Notes: generated by a model not told the origin, from the sequence alone. A stretch of DNA of 7,143 bases from CAKSHP01 sp045590935 (GCA_045590935.1 JAZNSA010000003.1:1-7143), one strand, 5' to 3'. Shown: positions 1 to 6,683, counted from the stretch's first letter. Made by a program: numbers and translations.

Positions 1-60
1 TCACATTTTAATCCATCTAACTTTTTACATTATTTGACAACATCTGCCACAATTCGACTT

Positions 61-88
61 TTGTCAAGTCAGGCTAAAAAATTATATT
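61..88 (+). promoter_or_regulatory. Candidate plus-strand promoter ahead of the hairpin array
   Basis: TTGTCA at 61-66 and TATATT at 83-88 are separated by 16 bases. Each hexamer matches the sigma-A consensus at five of six positions. A transcript would start near 95, run through the repeat array and meet the symmetrical hairpin at 342-375. No plus-strand gene follows, so the site matters only if the array is transcribed. Promoter-like matches arise by chance in AT-rich DNA, so this is a weak call. Confidence 0.3.
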
Positions 89-301
89 TAAATCACAAGG
101 CTTTTAGCTGAATTTTGCACAGTCTGCGCAAAGCTAAATTATGCCGCTACCGCTTCATAGCTAAATAACTCCTTGGAGTAGCTAAATTAAATTCGCCTTA
201 TAGCGTGCAAAGCACATTTAGCTGACGAAGTCTATTTAGCTGAGTCTGCTCAATTTAGCTCGCCACAGGCTAATTTAGCTGAATTCATCTTCGATGAACT
301 C
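73..301. repeat. Array of ATTTAGCT/AGCTAAAT motifs alternating with variable mini-hairpins
   Basis: Eight copies of one 8-mer occur here. TTTTAGCT is at 102-109; AGCTAAAT at 132-139, 159-166 and 180-187; ATTTAGCT at 216-223, 234-241, 253-260 and 273-280. A ninth, degenerate half (GCTAAAA) is at 73-79. Between copies lie short self-complementary stretches with different stems: ACTCC/GGAGT (168-179), GTGC/GCAC (205-215), GAC/GTC (224-232), GAG/CTC (242-251), GCC/GGC (262-270) and TTCATC/GATGAA (284-298). Left copies are in the opposite orientation to right copies, so 180 can pair with 216, 159 with 234 and 132 with 253. This gives stacked 8-bp helices with hairpins projecting from the junctions. 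The segment 140-158 is the least hairpin-like. I see no coding potential and do not recognise the family. Confidence 0.75.
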
Positions 302-337
302 ATTATATCATATATTTCAAAACATTACAAGTTAAAT

Positions 338-376
338 ATAAAAAATCGCAGACAACAAAATTCATCTGCGATTTTA
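338..376 (-). terminator. Rho-independent terminator of thrS, possibly bidirectional
   Basis: Two perfectly complementary 11-base arms (342-352 and 365-375, containing ATCGCAGA/TCTGCGAT) enclose a 12-base loop. On the minus strand the stem runs into six consecutive T residues (345 down to 340). It begins about 10 bases after the thrS stop codon. On the plus strand the same stem is followed by a weaker ATTTGTT tract, so it could also end a transcript coming from the repeat array. Confidence 0.85.
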
Positions 377-385
377 TTTGTTATA

Positions 386-2146
386 TTATAAATTCAATGT
401 TTTTTCGGCAACCTCTTTTAATATCAATGCAGCAAAATCGTCAATACTCATAACACCCAAATCGCCGCCTTTTCTGCTTCTTACCGAAACAACGCCATCC
501 TCAGTCTCCTTGTCGCCCGCAATTACCATATACGGCACTTTTTCAAGCTGAGCCTCACGAATTTTATACCCAACCTTTTCGTTTCTCGTATCCGTTTCAA
601 CTCTGATATTGTAATTTCTAAGCTTCTCCGAAACGCTATTTATATAGTCAATGTGCTTTTCTGAAAGTGCAATAGCCTTAACCTGAACAGGTGCAAGCCA
701 CGTTGGAAAAGCACCTGCATACTTCTCAATCAAAAGCGCAAGCGTTCTCTCGTAGCAACCAACAGACGTTCTATGAATAATATAAGGATTTTTCTTAACT
801 CCGTCCTTATCAACATATTCCATTCCAAACTTTTCAGCAAGCATCTGGTCAACCTGAATTGTTATAAGCGTATCCTCCTTGCCATGAACATTCTTAATTT
901 GAATGTCAAGCTTAGGACCATAAAACGCCGCTTCACCAATTCCAATTTTATATGGAATTTCAAGATGCTCTAAAATCTTCTGCATCGTTCCCTGAGCCTC
1001 ATCCCACTGCTCATCTGTACCAATATATTTTTCTCTGTCATTAGGGTCCCACTGAGAGAATCTGTACGAAACATCCTCATAAAGACCTAATGTTTTAAGC
1101 ATATAAATTGCAAGCTCCAAGCACTCTTTAAATTCACCCTCAAGCTGCTCAGGGGTACACATCAAATGCCCCTCCGAAATCGTAAACTGACGAACACGGA
1201 TAAGACCATGCATTTCACCCGATGCCTCGTTTCTGAAAAGCGTTGATGTTTCTGCAAGGCGCATTGGCAAATCTCTATATGAACGGCCACGATTCAAATA
1301 CGCCTGATACTGGAACGGACAAGTCATCGGTCTTAGTGCAAATACTTCCTTGTCAACCTCCTCGTCGCCCATAACGAACATTCCGTCCTTATAGTGGTCC
1401 CAATGTCCCGAAAGCTTATACAAATCGCTCTTTGCCATAAAAGGAGTTTTTGTAAGCTGCCATCCTCTTGACGCCTCAACATCTTCAACAAAACGCTGAA
1501 GAATTTGAAGCACCTTCGCTCCCTTAGGAAGCATAATAGGCAAGCCCTGACCAATCAAATCCGACGTTGTAAACAATTCAAGCTCTCGTCCAAGCCTGTT
1601 ATGGTCTCTCTTTTTTGCCTCTTCAAGCTTCTCAAGATGAGCCGCAAGCTCGTCTTTTGTTTTATAAGCAGTTGCATATATTCTTTGAAGCATTTTATTT
1701 TTCTCATCGCCTCTCCAATACGCACCCGTTGCACTCAAAAGCTTAAACGCCTTAACCTTGCTCGTATAATTAACGTGAGGGCCTGCGCAAAGGTCAACAA
1801 ATTCACCCTGCTTATAAAATGAAATAACTTCATCCTCGCCAAGCTCATTAATAAGCTCAAGCTTATATGGCTCATCACGCATAAGCTCCAATGCCTCAGC
1901 TCTCGGAAGCTCAAAGCGCTCAATCTTTAAATTCTCTTTAACGATTTTCTTCATTTCGGCTTCAATTTTTTCCAAATCCTCAGCGGTAAAAGCAGTAGGC
2001 GTGTCAAAATCATAATAAAATCCGGTATCAATAGCAGGACCTATAGCCAGCTTAACTTGCGGAAACAATCTCTTAACAGCCTGCGCCATAACGTGCGAAG
2101 CACTGTGGCGAAGCGTTCTCAACTCGTCATAAATCTCGTTACTCAT
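386..2146 (-). CDS. thrS: Threonyl-tRNA synthetase lacking the N-terminal TGS domain
   Basis: This cytosolic enzyme charges tRNA-Thr with threonine, using ATP. It is 586 residues; common bacterial forms are about 640. The missing part is the N-terminal TGS domain, because the protein starts directly at the editing domain. Editing-site residues are visible as HSASH (H14, H18) and CAGPH (C120, H124). The class II catalytic domain carries the zinc ligands C276 (RPMTCP), H327 (SEGHLMC) and H458 (IIHRTSVG), and motif 2 lies near RNEASGEMHG (305-314). The anticodon-binding domain follows from about 487. Next to the zinc cysteine it reads CPFQ rather than the usual CPxH, a variant I associate with a clostridial branch. 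The ATG is preceded by AAGGAG (2155-2160) with 8-base spacing. It has its own promoter and terminator, separate from the metabolic operon upstream. Identity is very secure. Confidence 0.97.
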   Translation of the reverse strand: MSNEIYDELRTLRHSASHVMAQAVKRLFPQVKLAIGPAIDTGFYYDFDTPTAFTAEDLEKIEAEMKKIVKENLKIERFELPRAEALELMRDEPYKLELINELGEDEVISFYKQGEFVDLCAGPHVNYTSKVKAFKLLSATGAYWRGDEKNKMLQRIYATAYKTKDELAAHLEKLEEAKKRDHNRLGRELELFTTSDLIGQGLPIMLPKGAKVLQILQRFVEDVEASRGWQLTKTPFMAKSDLYKLSGHWDHYKDGMFVMGDEEVDKEVFALRPMTCPFQYQAYLNRGRSYRDLPMRLAETSTLFRNEASGEMHGLIRVRQFTISEGHLMCTPEQLEGEFKECLELAIYMLKTLGLYEDVSYRFSQWDPNDREKYIGTDEQWDEAQGTMQKILEHLEIPYKIGIGEAAFYGPKLDIQIKNVHGKEDTLITIQVDQMLAEKFGMEYVDKDGVKKNPYIIHRTSVGCYERTLALLIEKYAGAFPTWLAPVQVKAIALSEKHIDYINSVSEKLRNYNIRVETDTRNEKVGYKIREAQLEKVPYMVIAGDKETEDGVVSVRSRKGGDLGVMSIDDFAALILKEVAEKTLNL

Positions 2147-2154
2147 TACATCTT

Positions 2155-2176
2155 CTCCTTTTACGCTTTGAAGCGT
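2155..2176 (-). promoter_or_regulatory. thrS ribosome binding site with a small hairpin just upstream
   Basis: On the minus strand AAGGAG (2155-2160) sits 8 bases before the thrS ATG. Immediately 5' of it is a 5-bp hairpin, ACGCT/AGCGT (2163-2167 with 2172-2176), with a four-base loop. The leader is only about 40-50 nt from the predicted start site, too short for a T-box riboswitch. The hairpin could tune translation, but nothing here proves it. Confidence 0.5.
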
Positions 2177-2194
2177 GTTTAGTTTATTATTATA

Positions 2195-2223
2195 ATTATA
2201 CTCTCTTTATCGCAACTTGTCAA
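2195..2223 (-). promoter_or_regulatory. Consensus sigma-A promoter of thrS
   Basis: Reading the minus strand, TTGACA (2218-2223) and TATAAT (2195-2200) are both perfect consensus hexamers with a 17-base spacer. Transcription would begin around 2188, giving a short leader before the thrS start. The promoter lies between the aldolase terminator and thrS, so thrS is an independent unit with probably strong constitutive expression. Confidence 0.9.
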
Positions 2224-2256
2224 CCGAAACAAGCGATATTTTTTGTTTAATTTTAT

Positions 2257-2302
2257 TTAAAAGAATTGCAAAGCAACTTTTTATCATCGCTTTGCAATTC
2301 TT
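2257..2302 (-). terminator. Rho-independent terminator of the diol dehydratase-aldolase operon
   Basis: Perfect 14-base arms, AAGAATTGCAAAGC (2261-2274) and its complement (2289-2302), enclose a 14-base loop. On the minus strand the stem ends in a run of T residues. It begins about 13 bases after the aldolase stop codon and closes the operon upstream of the thrS promoter. Confidence 0.9.
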
Positions 2303-2315
2303 CGTTTTATACTAA

Positions 2316-3260
2316 TTATTTCATATATTTTTTAACTTCTTCAATAACAAGCTTTGTTATCATTTCAACATCGTTTGCATTTGAAGCCGACTTAGCTGTA
2401 TAATCAGCTTTTCCGTCGCTTGAGAACAACTTCATTTTCTTCATACTCTCTTGTTTAACAGCCTCAACAGCCGCAGGAATTAAATCTATAAGACCCTTAT
2501 CCATACTCTGGAACTTCTTAAACTCAGCTTCAACAGCCGCAACATTAATGTCGGTAAATATATTAACCTTGCTTATACCCTCTTTTATAGCCTGTCTGAA
2601 ATCGTTATCCGTAAGACCCGAGCCGCCATGCAAAACAAGAGGAACATCAACTGTATTTGCAATTGTACGAATTCTTTCAAAATCGAGTTTTGGCGGAAGC
2701 TTGTATGCACCATGAGCATTTCCTACCGCAATAGCCAAAGCGTCTACACCCGTCTTTTCAACGAAATCACGAGCAAGAGAAGGGTCTGTAAAATATTTTG
2801 ATGGGTCAGTAAGATGAGAGCTTCCTTCTGCTGAGCCTTCATTATCACCAACATGACCAAGCTCACCTTCGATTGTTGCACCATACGAATGAGCTAAATC
2901 TGCCATTTCCTTAACCTTTTTAACATTTTCTTCATAAGTATCTGTTGAGCAATCGTACATAACAGAGCTAAATCCAAGCTCCAATGCCTTAACGCAAGTA
3001 TCATAAGTTAGACCATGATCAAGATGCGCAACAACAGGAACAGATGCCTTCTTTGCCATAGGTATCAAATAATATGAAACCTCCTCAAGCGGTCCGTAAG
3101 GAAGCAAAACCTCCGCAGTACCCATAATAACCGGCGACCTTGTTGATTCAGCGGCGGCAATAATACCTCTCGCAAGCTCAAGGTTTACCGCATTAAACAA
3201 ACCTACTGCATATTTATGCTTTTTCGCAGGTCTTAAAACCTCATTCATATTTACTAACAT
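2316..3260 (-). CDS. Class II (zinc) ketose-phosphate aldolase with a C-terminal encapsulation-type tail
   Basis: This belongs to the fructose-/tagatose-bisphosphate aldolase TIM-barrel family, which cleaves ketose phosphates to dihydroxyacetone phosphate and an aldehyde. The catalytic aspartate and first zinc ligand are in HLDHG (D81, H82). Other zinc histidines are H183 (GNAHGAYK) and H211 (LHGGSG). The phosphate-binding loops are GGSG (212-215) and KVNIFTD (231-237). The ordinary domain ends near SSDGKA (about 285, the usual family length). A linker and an amphipathic helix (286-314) follow. AGGAGG (3269-3274) sits 8 bases before the ATG, which fixes the start. It is the last gene of an operon with a glycyl radical diol dehydratase and EutS/EutP-like genes, only 26 bases after eutP. 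That context suggests it supplies lactaldehyde or another aldehyde to a microcompartment. The stretch MYDCSTDTYEENV (101-113) departs from the usual DGSHHPFEEN pattern, so the true substrate may not be fructose bisphosphate. Family is secure; substrate is open. Confidence 0.9.
   Translation of the reverse strand: MLVNMNEVLRPAKKHKYAVGLFNAVNLELARGIIAAAESTRSPVIMGTAEVLLPYGPLEEVSYYLIPMAKKASVPVVAHLDHGLTYDTCVKALELGFSSVMYDCSTDTYEENVKKVKEMADLAHSYGATIEGELGHVGDNEGSAEGSSHLTDPSKYFTDPSLARDFVEKTGVDALAIAVGNAHGAYKLPPKLDFERIRTIANTVDVPLVLHGGSGLTDNDFRQAIKEGISKVNIFTDINVAAVEAEFKKFQSMDKGLIDLIPAAVEAVKQESMKKMKLFSSDGKADYTAKSASNANDVEMITKLVIEEVKKYMK
2319..2405 (-). other. Region encoding the putative microcompartment encapsulation peptide of the aldolase
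   Basis: Residues 286-314 form a polar linker (TAKSASNAND) followed by a helix-prone segment, DVEMITKLVIEEVKKYMK. Its hydrophobic residues (V298, M300, I301, L304, V305, V309, M313) fall mostly on one helical face. Such tails target enzymes into bacterial microcompartments. Bacillus-type aldolases of this family stop at the equivalent of residue 285, so the tail is an addition. Co-transcription with an EutS-like shell gene supports the reading. Confidence 0.65.
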
Positions 3261-3286
3261 ATCTATTTCCTCCTAAATAAAATATA

Positions 3287-3715
3287 CTAATTGTTAAGAT
3301 AGGATATCAATTCATTTATTCCATATCCCGTTATAGAATCAATTCTAAAAACTTTCTCACATCCGCTAATTCTAAGCCAGTTTTCCGCTCTGTCGGGATT
3401 TGCATCCTTCTGCTCAGACTTTGTAACTATTCCGATAACCTCTCGGTTAACCATACAAGTTATACACGGCGGGAACAATGAATACGGCTCTGTTGCGCTA
3501 ATCAACAGCCCAACAATATCCGCTTCATACGAATAAAGTGCAAGCGCTCTGCCAAGATGATTAGTCTGTGCATACTCACCCGGCGTATCTATAAGACAGT
3601 TGTCAAACTTTATATACTGCGTTTTATCATAGTTGACAGTCTCGCCCCGAAGCACCTGCGTAAGCGTTGTTTTGCCGCTCTCGCTTCTTCCCATCAATAT
3701 TAATTTTTTCTTCAT
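3287..3715 (-). CDS. eutP: EutP/PduV-family small GTPase-like microcompartment accessory protein
   Basis: This is a 142-residue P-loop protein of the EutP/PduV family. These accompany ethanolamine, propanediol and glycyl-radical microcompartment operons and are linked to shell positioning, or in some cases to acetate kinase activity. Numbered from MKKKLILMG, the Walker A/G1 motif is GRSESGKT (9-16), T32 sits in the conserved KTQ, G3 is DTPGEY (43-48), a G4-like TKSE is at 98-101, and a G5-like stretch is near DSITGYG. The G4 position has E instead of the usual D. No clear ribosome site precedes any candidate start. I chose the ATG at 3715 because family members begin MKK-hydrophobic. An ATG at 3733, 5 bases after the eutS stop, and a TTG at 3760 overlapping eutS are alternatives. 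Translational coupling to eutS is likely. Specific function beyond the family is inferred. Confidence 0.85.
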   Translation of the reverse strand: MKKKLILMGRSESGKTTLTQVLRGETVNYDKTQYIKFDNCLIDTPGEYAQTNHLGRALALYSYEADIVGLLISATEPYSLFPPCITCMVNREVIGIVTKSEQKDANPDRAENWLRISGCEKVFRIDSITGYGINELISYLNN

Positions 3716-3738
3716 TTTGTCAAGCTTTTGCATAATTG

Positions 3739-4110
3739 TTATGTTTTTGTTATCGGGCAAACGCTAAAGCCCAAAACCTTTTCGCAATATTCAACCAAGG
3801 CTTCCAAAGATGCCTTAACATCCGAAACCAATCCCGACACAATAAGCGTTCCGCTAAACCTATCAACAAAACCAATTTCAATATCAGCAGCCTTAATAGC
3901 AATATCCCCCGCTATAATAGCAGTTTCCGCAGGCGACATAGTAACAATTCCAATTGCCGATTTCTGATAATCAACCGCAGGGTCAAGCCCAAGCTTTTTG
4001 TATAAAATCTTATCAGGATTTGCGATAATATGTGCAATGGTAATCTGCTTACCCGGAACAAGTTCTTGCACTATTCGCATTTTATCCTGCATCGAAAGCT
4101 CACTACTCAT
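3739..4110 (-). CDS. eutS: EutS/PduU-type circularly permuted BMC-domain shell protein
   Basis: This 123-residue protein resembles EutS and PduU, minor hexameric shell proteins with a circularly permuted BMC fold whose N-terminal strands form a small barrel over the pore. The N-terminal part carries IVQELVPGKQITIAHIIANP (13-32), typical of the family. The BMC core runs through SAIGIVTMSPAETAIIAGDIA (51-71) and the family-specific GFVDRFSGTLIVSG (80-93). E. coli EutS is about 111 residues; the extra length here is a short N-terminal extension and a loop near 38-50. GGGAGGA (4121-4127) lies 10 bases upstream of the ATG. It follows the diol dehydratase gene by 37 bases, with no terminator between. 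It is the only shell gene in the window, so it cannot build a compartment alone. Confidence 0.92.
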   Translation of the reverse strand: MSSELSMQDKMRIVQELVPGKQITIAHIIANPDKILYKKLGLDPAVDYQKSAIGIVTMSPAETAIIAGDIAIKAADIEIGFVDRFSGTLIVSGLVSDVKASLEALVEYCEKVLGFSVCPITKT

Positions 4111-4147
4111 CTACACATCATCCTCCCAAAATCAATTTTTTTTAAAA

Positions 4148-6676
4148 TCAAAAGCCTGCTTGCTCTGTTCTGTTAATAATATCATCCTGCAAAGACTTTG
4201 AAAGAGTTGTGAAAAGTGCGCTATATCCCGCAACACGAACAACCAAGCCTTTATAATTCTCAGGATGAGCCTGAGCATCACGAAGCGTTTCTCTGCTTAC
4301 AACGTTAAACTGCATATGCATACCCTTCTGGTCGAAGAATGCACGAATAAGCGAAATAAATCCCGCAATACCGGATTCACCCTTCAATGCTGACGGATGG
4401 AATTTCATATTAAACAATGTTCCGTTAGATGCTATACCATGGTCAAGCTTTGCAACTGAGTTGGCAGAAGCCGTAGGTCCGTTAACGTCGCAACCTGCAA
4501 CAGGCGAAACTCCGTCTGCAATAGGCGTTCCCGCCAATCTCGCATCAGGCGTTGCTCCCGTTTGAGCGCCAAGCGGCACGTTAGCCGAAACAGGATACAA
4601 GCCTGCATGATACTTTCCGCCTCTCGGATTTGAATATTTCTCAACAGGTTTTGTATATGTATAGGCGGCCTCTCTGCCATACAAGTCAACATCATCTATA
4701 TCGTTGCCGAATTTTGGAAGAGCCTTAATTTTTTCATAAAGCTCCTGATATTCACGCTGCTTTGAAGGCTCAAGCTTATTTTCCTTAATTTGAACAAATA
4801 TTTCTGCAATCTGCGCCTCGCTTAAGTTATGCCCCTGAGCTGCTATTTCCTTTGCAACCTCAACTGTCAATCCCATTGCATACTTTTCGTCATAAGGCAT
4901 ACCAAAGTTATTTGCCATCGCATCTGCGTACTGCTTAAGCGTAACAGTCTTTGTCTTGTAAACCAATTCATCAATTGCATACAATCCGTCTGCAACATTT
5001 GCGATACCAAAGCCCTGAGGACCTGTAAAGTTATAAACAGTTCCGCCTTCCTGAGCCGATTTACCGCTCTTAATACAATTATCAAGCATAGACGACAAAT
5101 ACGGAAGCGGCGCACGCTCAGCATGTGCAACATCAATAGCATTATCCGCATTAACCATCAAGCCTATGCAATATTCCATCTGCTTTTTATATGCATCGAA
5201 AAACTTCTCGTATGTATCAAACTCTGAAATTTCACCCGTCTTAGGACCAACCTGAACACCCTTGTCCTTTCCATTAGCAAAAACAAGCTCCATCGGACGG
5301 CACATATTAAAGAATGCCGCATCGTGCCAACCATCTGTTTTTCCACCAACCTGAGGCTCAACACATCCGATAACACAATAATTACGAGCATCCTCCAAAG
5401 TCAAACCTCTTGAAATAAGCGCGGGAATAATAATTTCATCATTATAATATGCAGGTAGACCAATACCTGTCTTAGTAAGCATAGCAGCTTTAACCAAAAG
5501 CTCGTTAGGCGTTCCGTTCCAAACTCTCATAGATAAAGACGGCTGAGGAAGATTAACGTGCATAGAAGCTGAAATACACATATACGATAAATCATTCGTT
5601 GCATCTATTCCCTCTTTGTCCTGACCGCCAACAATAAGATTCTGGAACATACTGTATCCCGCAAAACCTTCTGCAGAAAGAGCATCTCTAACCTTGTTTA
5701 AGCTGTTTAATTTAACCCATACGCAGTCAATAAGCTCCTGAGCCTCTTCTCTTGTAAGCTTTCCGCTTTCAATATCCTTAATATAATAAGGATACATATA
5801 TTGGTCAAATCTTCCCGGTGAAACCGAGTGTCCGCTTGATTCAGTCTGAACTAAAAGCTGAACAAACCAAAACGACTGACAAGCCTCATGGAAGCTCTTT
5901 GCGCCATAAGCAGGAACGTTATCACAGTTCTCAGCAATAGTCAAAAGCTCTTTTTTTCTTTTTGCATCGCCGCAGCTTTCTGCCATTTTACGAGCCTCAA
6001 CCGCATAACGCTTTGCAAAGATAATCGCACCCTCGCAGCACTCCATAACGGCAGTTAAGAAATTAAAACGAGTTGCATAATCGCTATCATAAACATTGCA
6101 CTTATCTCTCTCAGCTTTAGCCTCTGCATATATTCCGCTATAACCAATCTTTAAAACCTTAGCATAGTCAACATTAACATGTCCTATACCATTATAAAAA
6201 TAATTTCCGACAGTAAAAATATTATGCTCAATCGCATTAAGAGCCTCAGGCGCCATATATGACGTAGCAAGCTCACTCGTTGTTCTTCCCTGCCAATACT
6301 TATGTATCTCTCTTAGCTTAGCTGCCGTTTCGTCTGAAATATAAAACGGGTCAGCACTACGAGTTGCAACCGTATCAAACTCATCCTCAAGCCACTTATT
6401 TGAATACTCAGGAAACGTCGGGCAAGCTCTTTTTCCTGCGCAATTGCAACCAACAACAAGCTCATCATCCCTGATTACAACAGGAAGCTTTTCCGTAAGT
6501 GCTTTAAACGCACGAGCTCTTCTTAAATGCAAGGGCAAATCCTCAGTATTTTTATAACTCTCGGTTACAATTTCCGCACGAGTAGACTCAATCGCAGGAG
6601 TAACCGAATAAAGGTCATCTATAAGCTTTTGTATACGTTCTGTTTTTGGGATTTCGCTAGTATATACATTCTTCAT
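4148..6676 (-). CDS. Glycyl radical diol dehydratase, probably B12-independent propanediol dehydratase
   Basis: This 842-residue glycyl radical enzyme would dehydrate 1,2-propanediol to propionaldehyde, or possibly glycerol to 3-hydroxypropionaldehyde, without vitamin B12. The C-terminal radical motif is VVRVAGYSALF, with radical glycine G817. The thiyl cysteine and catalytic glutamate are in IGCVEPQ (C438, E440). Diol-dehydratase residues are H166 (GIGHVNVDY), H283-S284 (SGHSVSPGRF), Y341 (AGYSMFQN) and D452 (GWHDAAFF). From memory, H166, C438, E440, D452 and G817 match the numbering of Roseburia inulinivorans propanediol dehydratase. Y341 and H451-D452 argue against choline TMA-lyase, which has Phe and Thr there. 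Length exceeds glycerol dehydratase (about 787). The start is set by GGAGG (6684-6688), 7 bases before the ATG; an in-frame upstream ATG at 6745 lies upstream of the promoter. It needs a radical-SAM activase, which is absent from this window. It is first in an operon with eutS, eutP and an aldolase. Confidence 0.9.
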   Translation of the reverse strand: MKNVYTSEIPKTERIQKLIDDLYSVTPAIESTRAEIVTESYKNTEDLPLHLRRARAFKALTEKLPVVIRDDELVVGCNCAGKRACPTFPEYSNKWLEDEFDTVATRSADPFYISDETAAKLREIHKYWQGRTTSELATSYMAPEALNAIEHNIFTVGNYFYNGIGHVNVDYAKVLKIGYSGIYAEAKAERDKCNVYDSDYATRFNFLTAVMECCEGAIIFAKRYAVEARKMAESCGDAKRKKELLTIAENCDNVPAYGAKSFHEACQSFWFVQLLVQTESSGHSVSPGRFDQYMYPYYIKDIESGKLTREEAQELIDCVWVKLNSLNKVRDALSAEGFAGYSMFQNLIVGGQDKEGIDATNDLSYMCISASMHVNLPQPSLSMRVWNGTPNELLVKAAMLTKTGIGLPAYYNDEIIIPALISRGLTLEDARNYCVIGCVEPQVGGKTDGWHDAAFFNMCRPMELVFANGKDKGVQVGPKTGEISEFDTYEKFFDAYKKQMEYCIGLMVNADNAIDVAHAERAPLPYLSSMLDNCIKSGKSAQEGGTVYNFTGPQGFGIANVADGLYAIDELVYKTKTVTLKQYADAMANNFGMPYDEKYAMGLTVEVAKEIAAQGHNLSEAQIAEIFVQIKENKLEPSKQREYQELYEKIKALPKFGNDIDDVDLYGREAAYTYTKPVEKYSNPRGGKYHAGLYPVSANVPLGAQTGATPDARLAGTPIADGVSPVAGCDVNGPTASANSVAKLDHGIASNGTLFNMKFHPSALKGESGIAGFISLIRAFFDQKGMHMQFNVVSRETLRDAQAHPENYKGLVVRVAGYSALFTTLSKSLQDDIINRTEQAGF

Positions 6677-6683
6677 TATAAAA

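Noticed and set aside
34..67. Inverted repeat TTGACAA/TTGTCAA near the left edge
   Set aside because: It is a 7-bp stem with a 20-base loop and no T-tract on either strand, and no gene is placed to use it as an operator. It may be chance or may belong to an element beyond the window.
102..280. Reading the 8-base motif array as a CRISPR
   Set aside because: Repeats are only 8 bases, occur in both orientations, and the spacers are 10-28 bases and self-complementary. None of this fits CRISPR, and there are no cas genes.
3716..3760. TTG start extending the EutP-like protein by 15 residues
   Set aside because: The extension overlaps the end of eutS, lacks a well-spaced ribosome site and adds residues not seen before the conserved MKK start in the family. 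It remains possible.
4829..5227. Plus-strand and other-frame open frames inside the diol dehydratase, thrS and eutS genes
   Set aside because: They overlap strongly supported genes, are low-complexity or rich in I, R, C and L, have no family motifs and no convincing ribosome sites.
4148..6676. Assignment of the glycyl radical enzyme as choline TMA-lyase or pyruvate formate-lyase
   Set aside because: Diol-dehydratase residues (H166, H283-S284, Y341, D452) are present. The cysteine motif is single-Cys GCVEP, unlike the Cys-Cys pair of pyruvate formate-lyase, and choline-lyase residues at the Y341 and H451 positions are absent.
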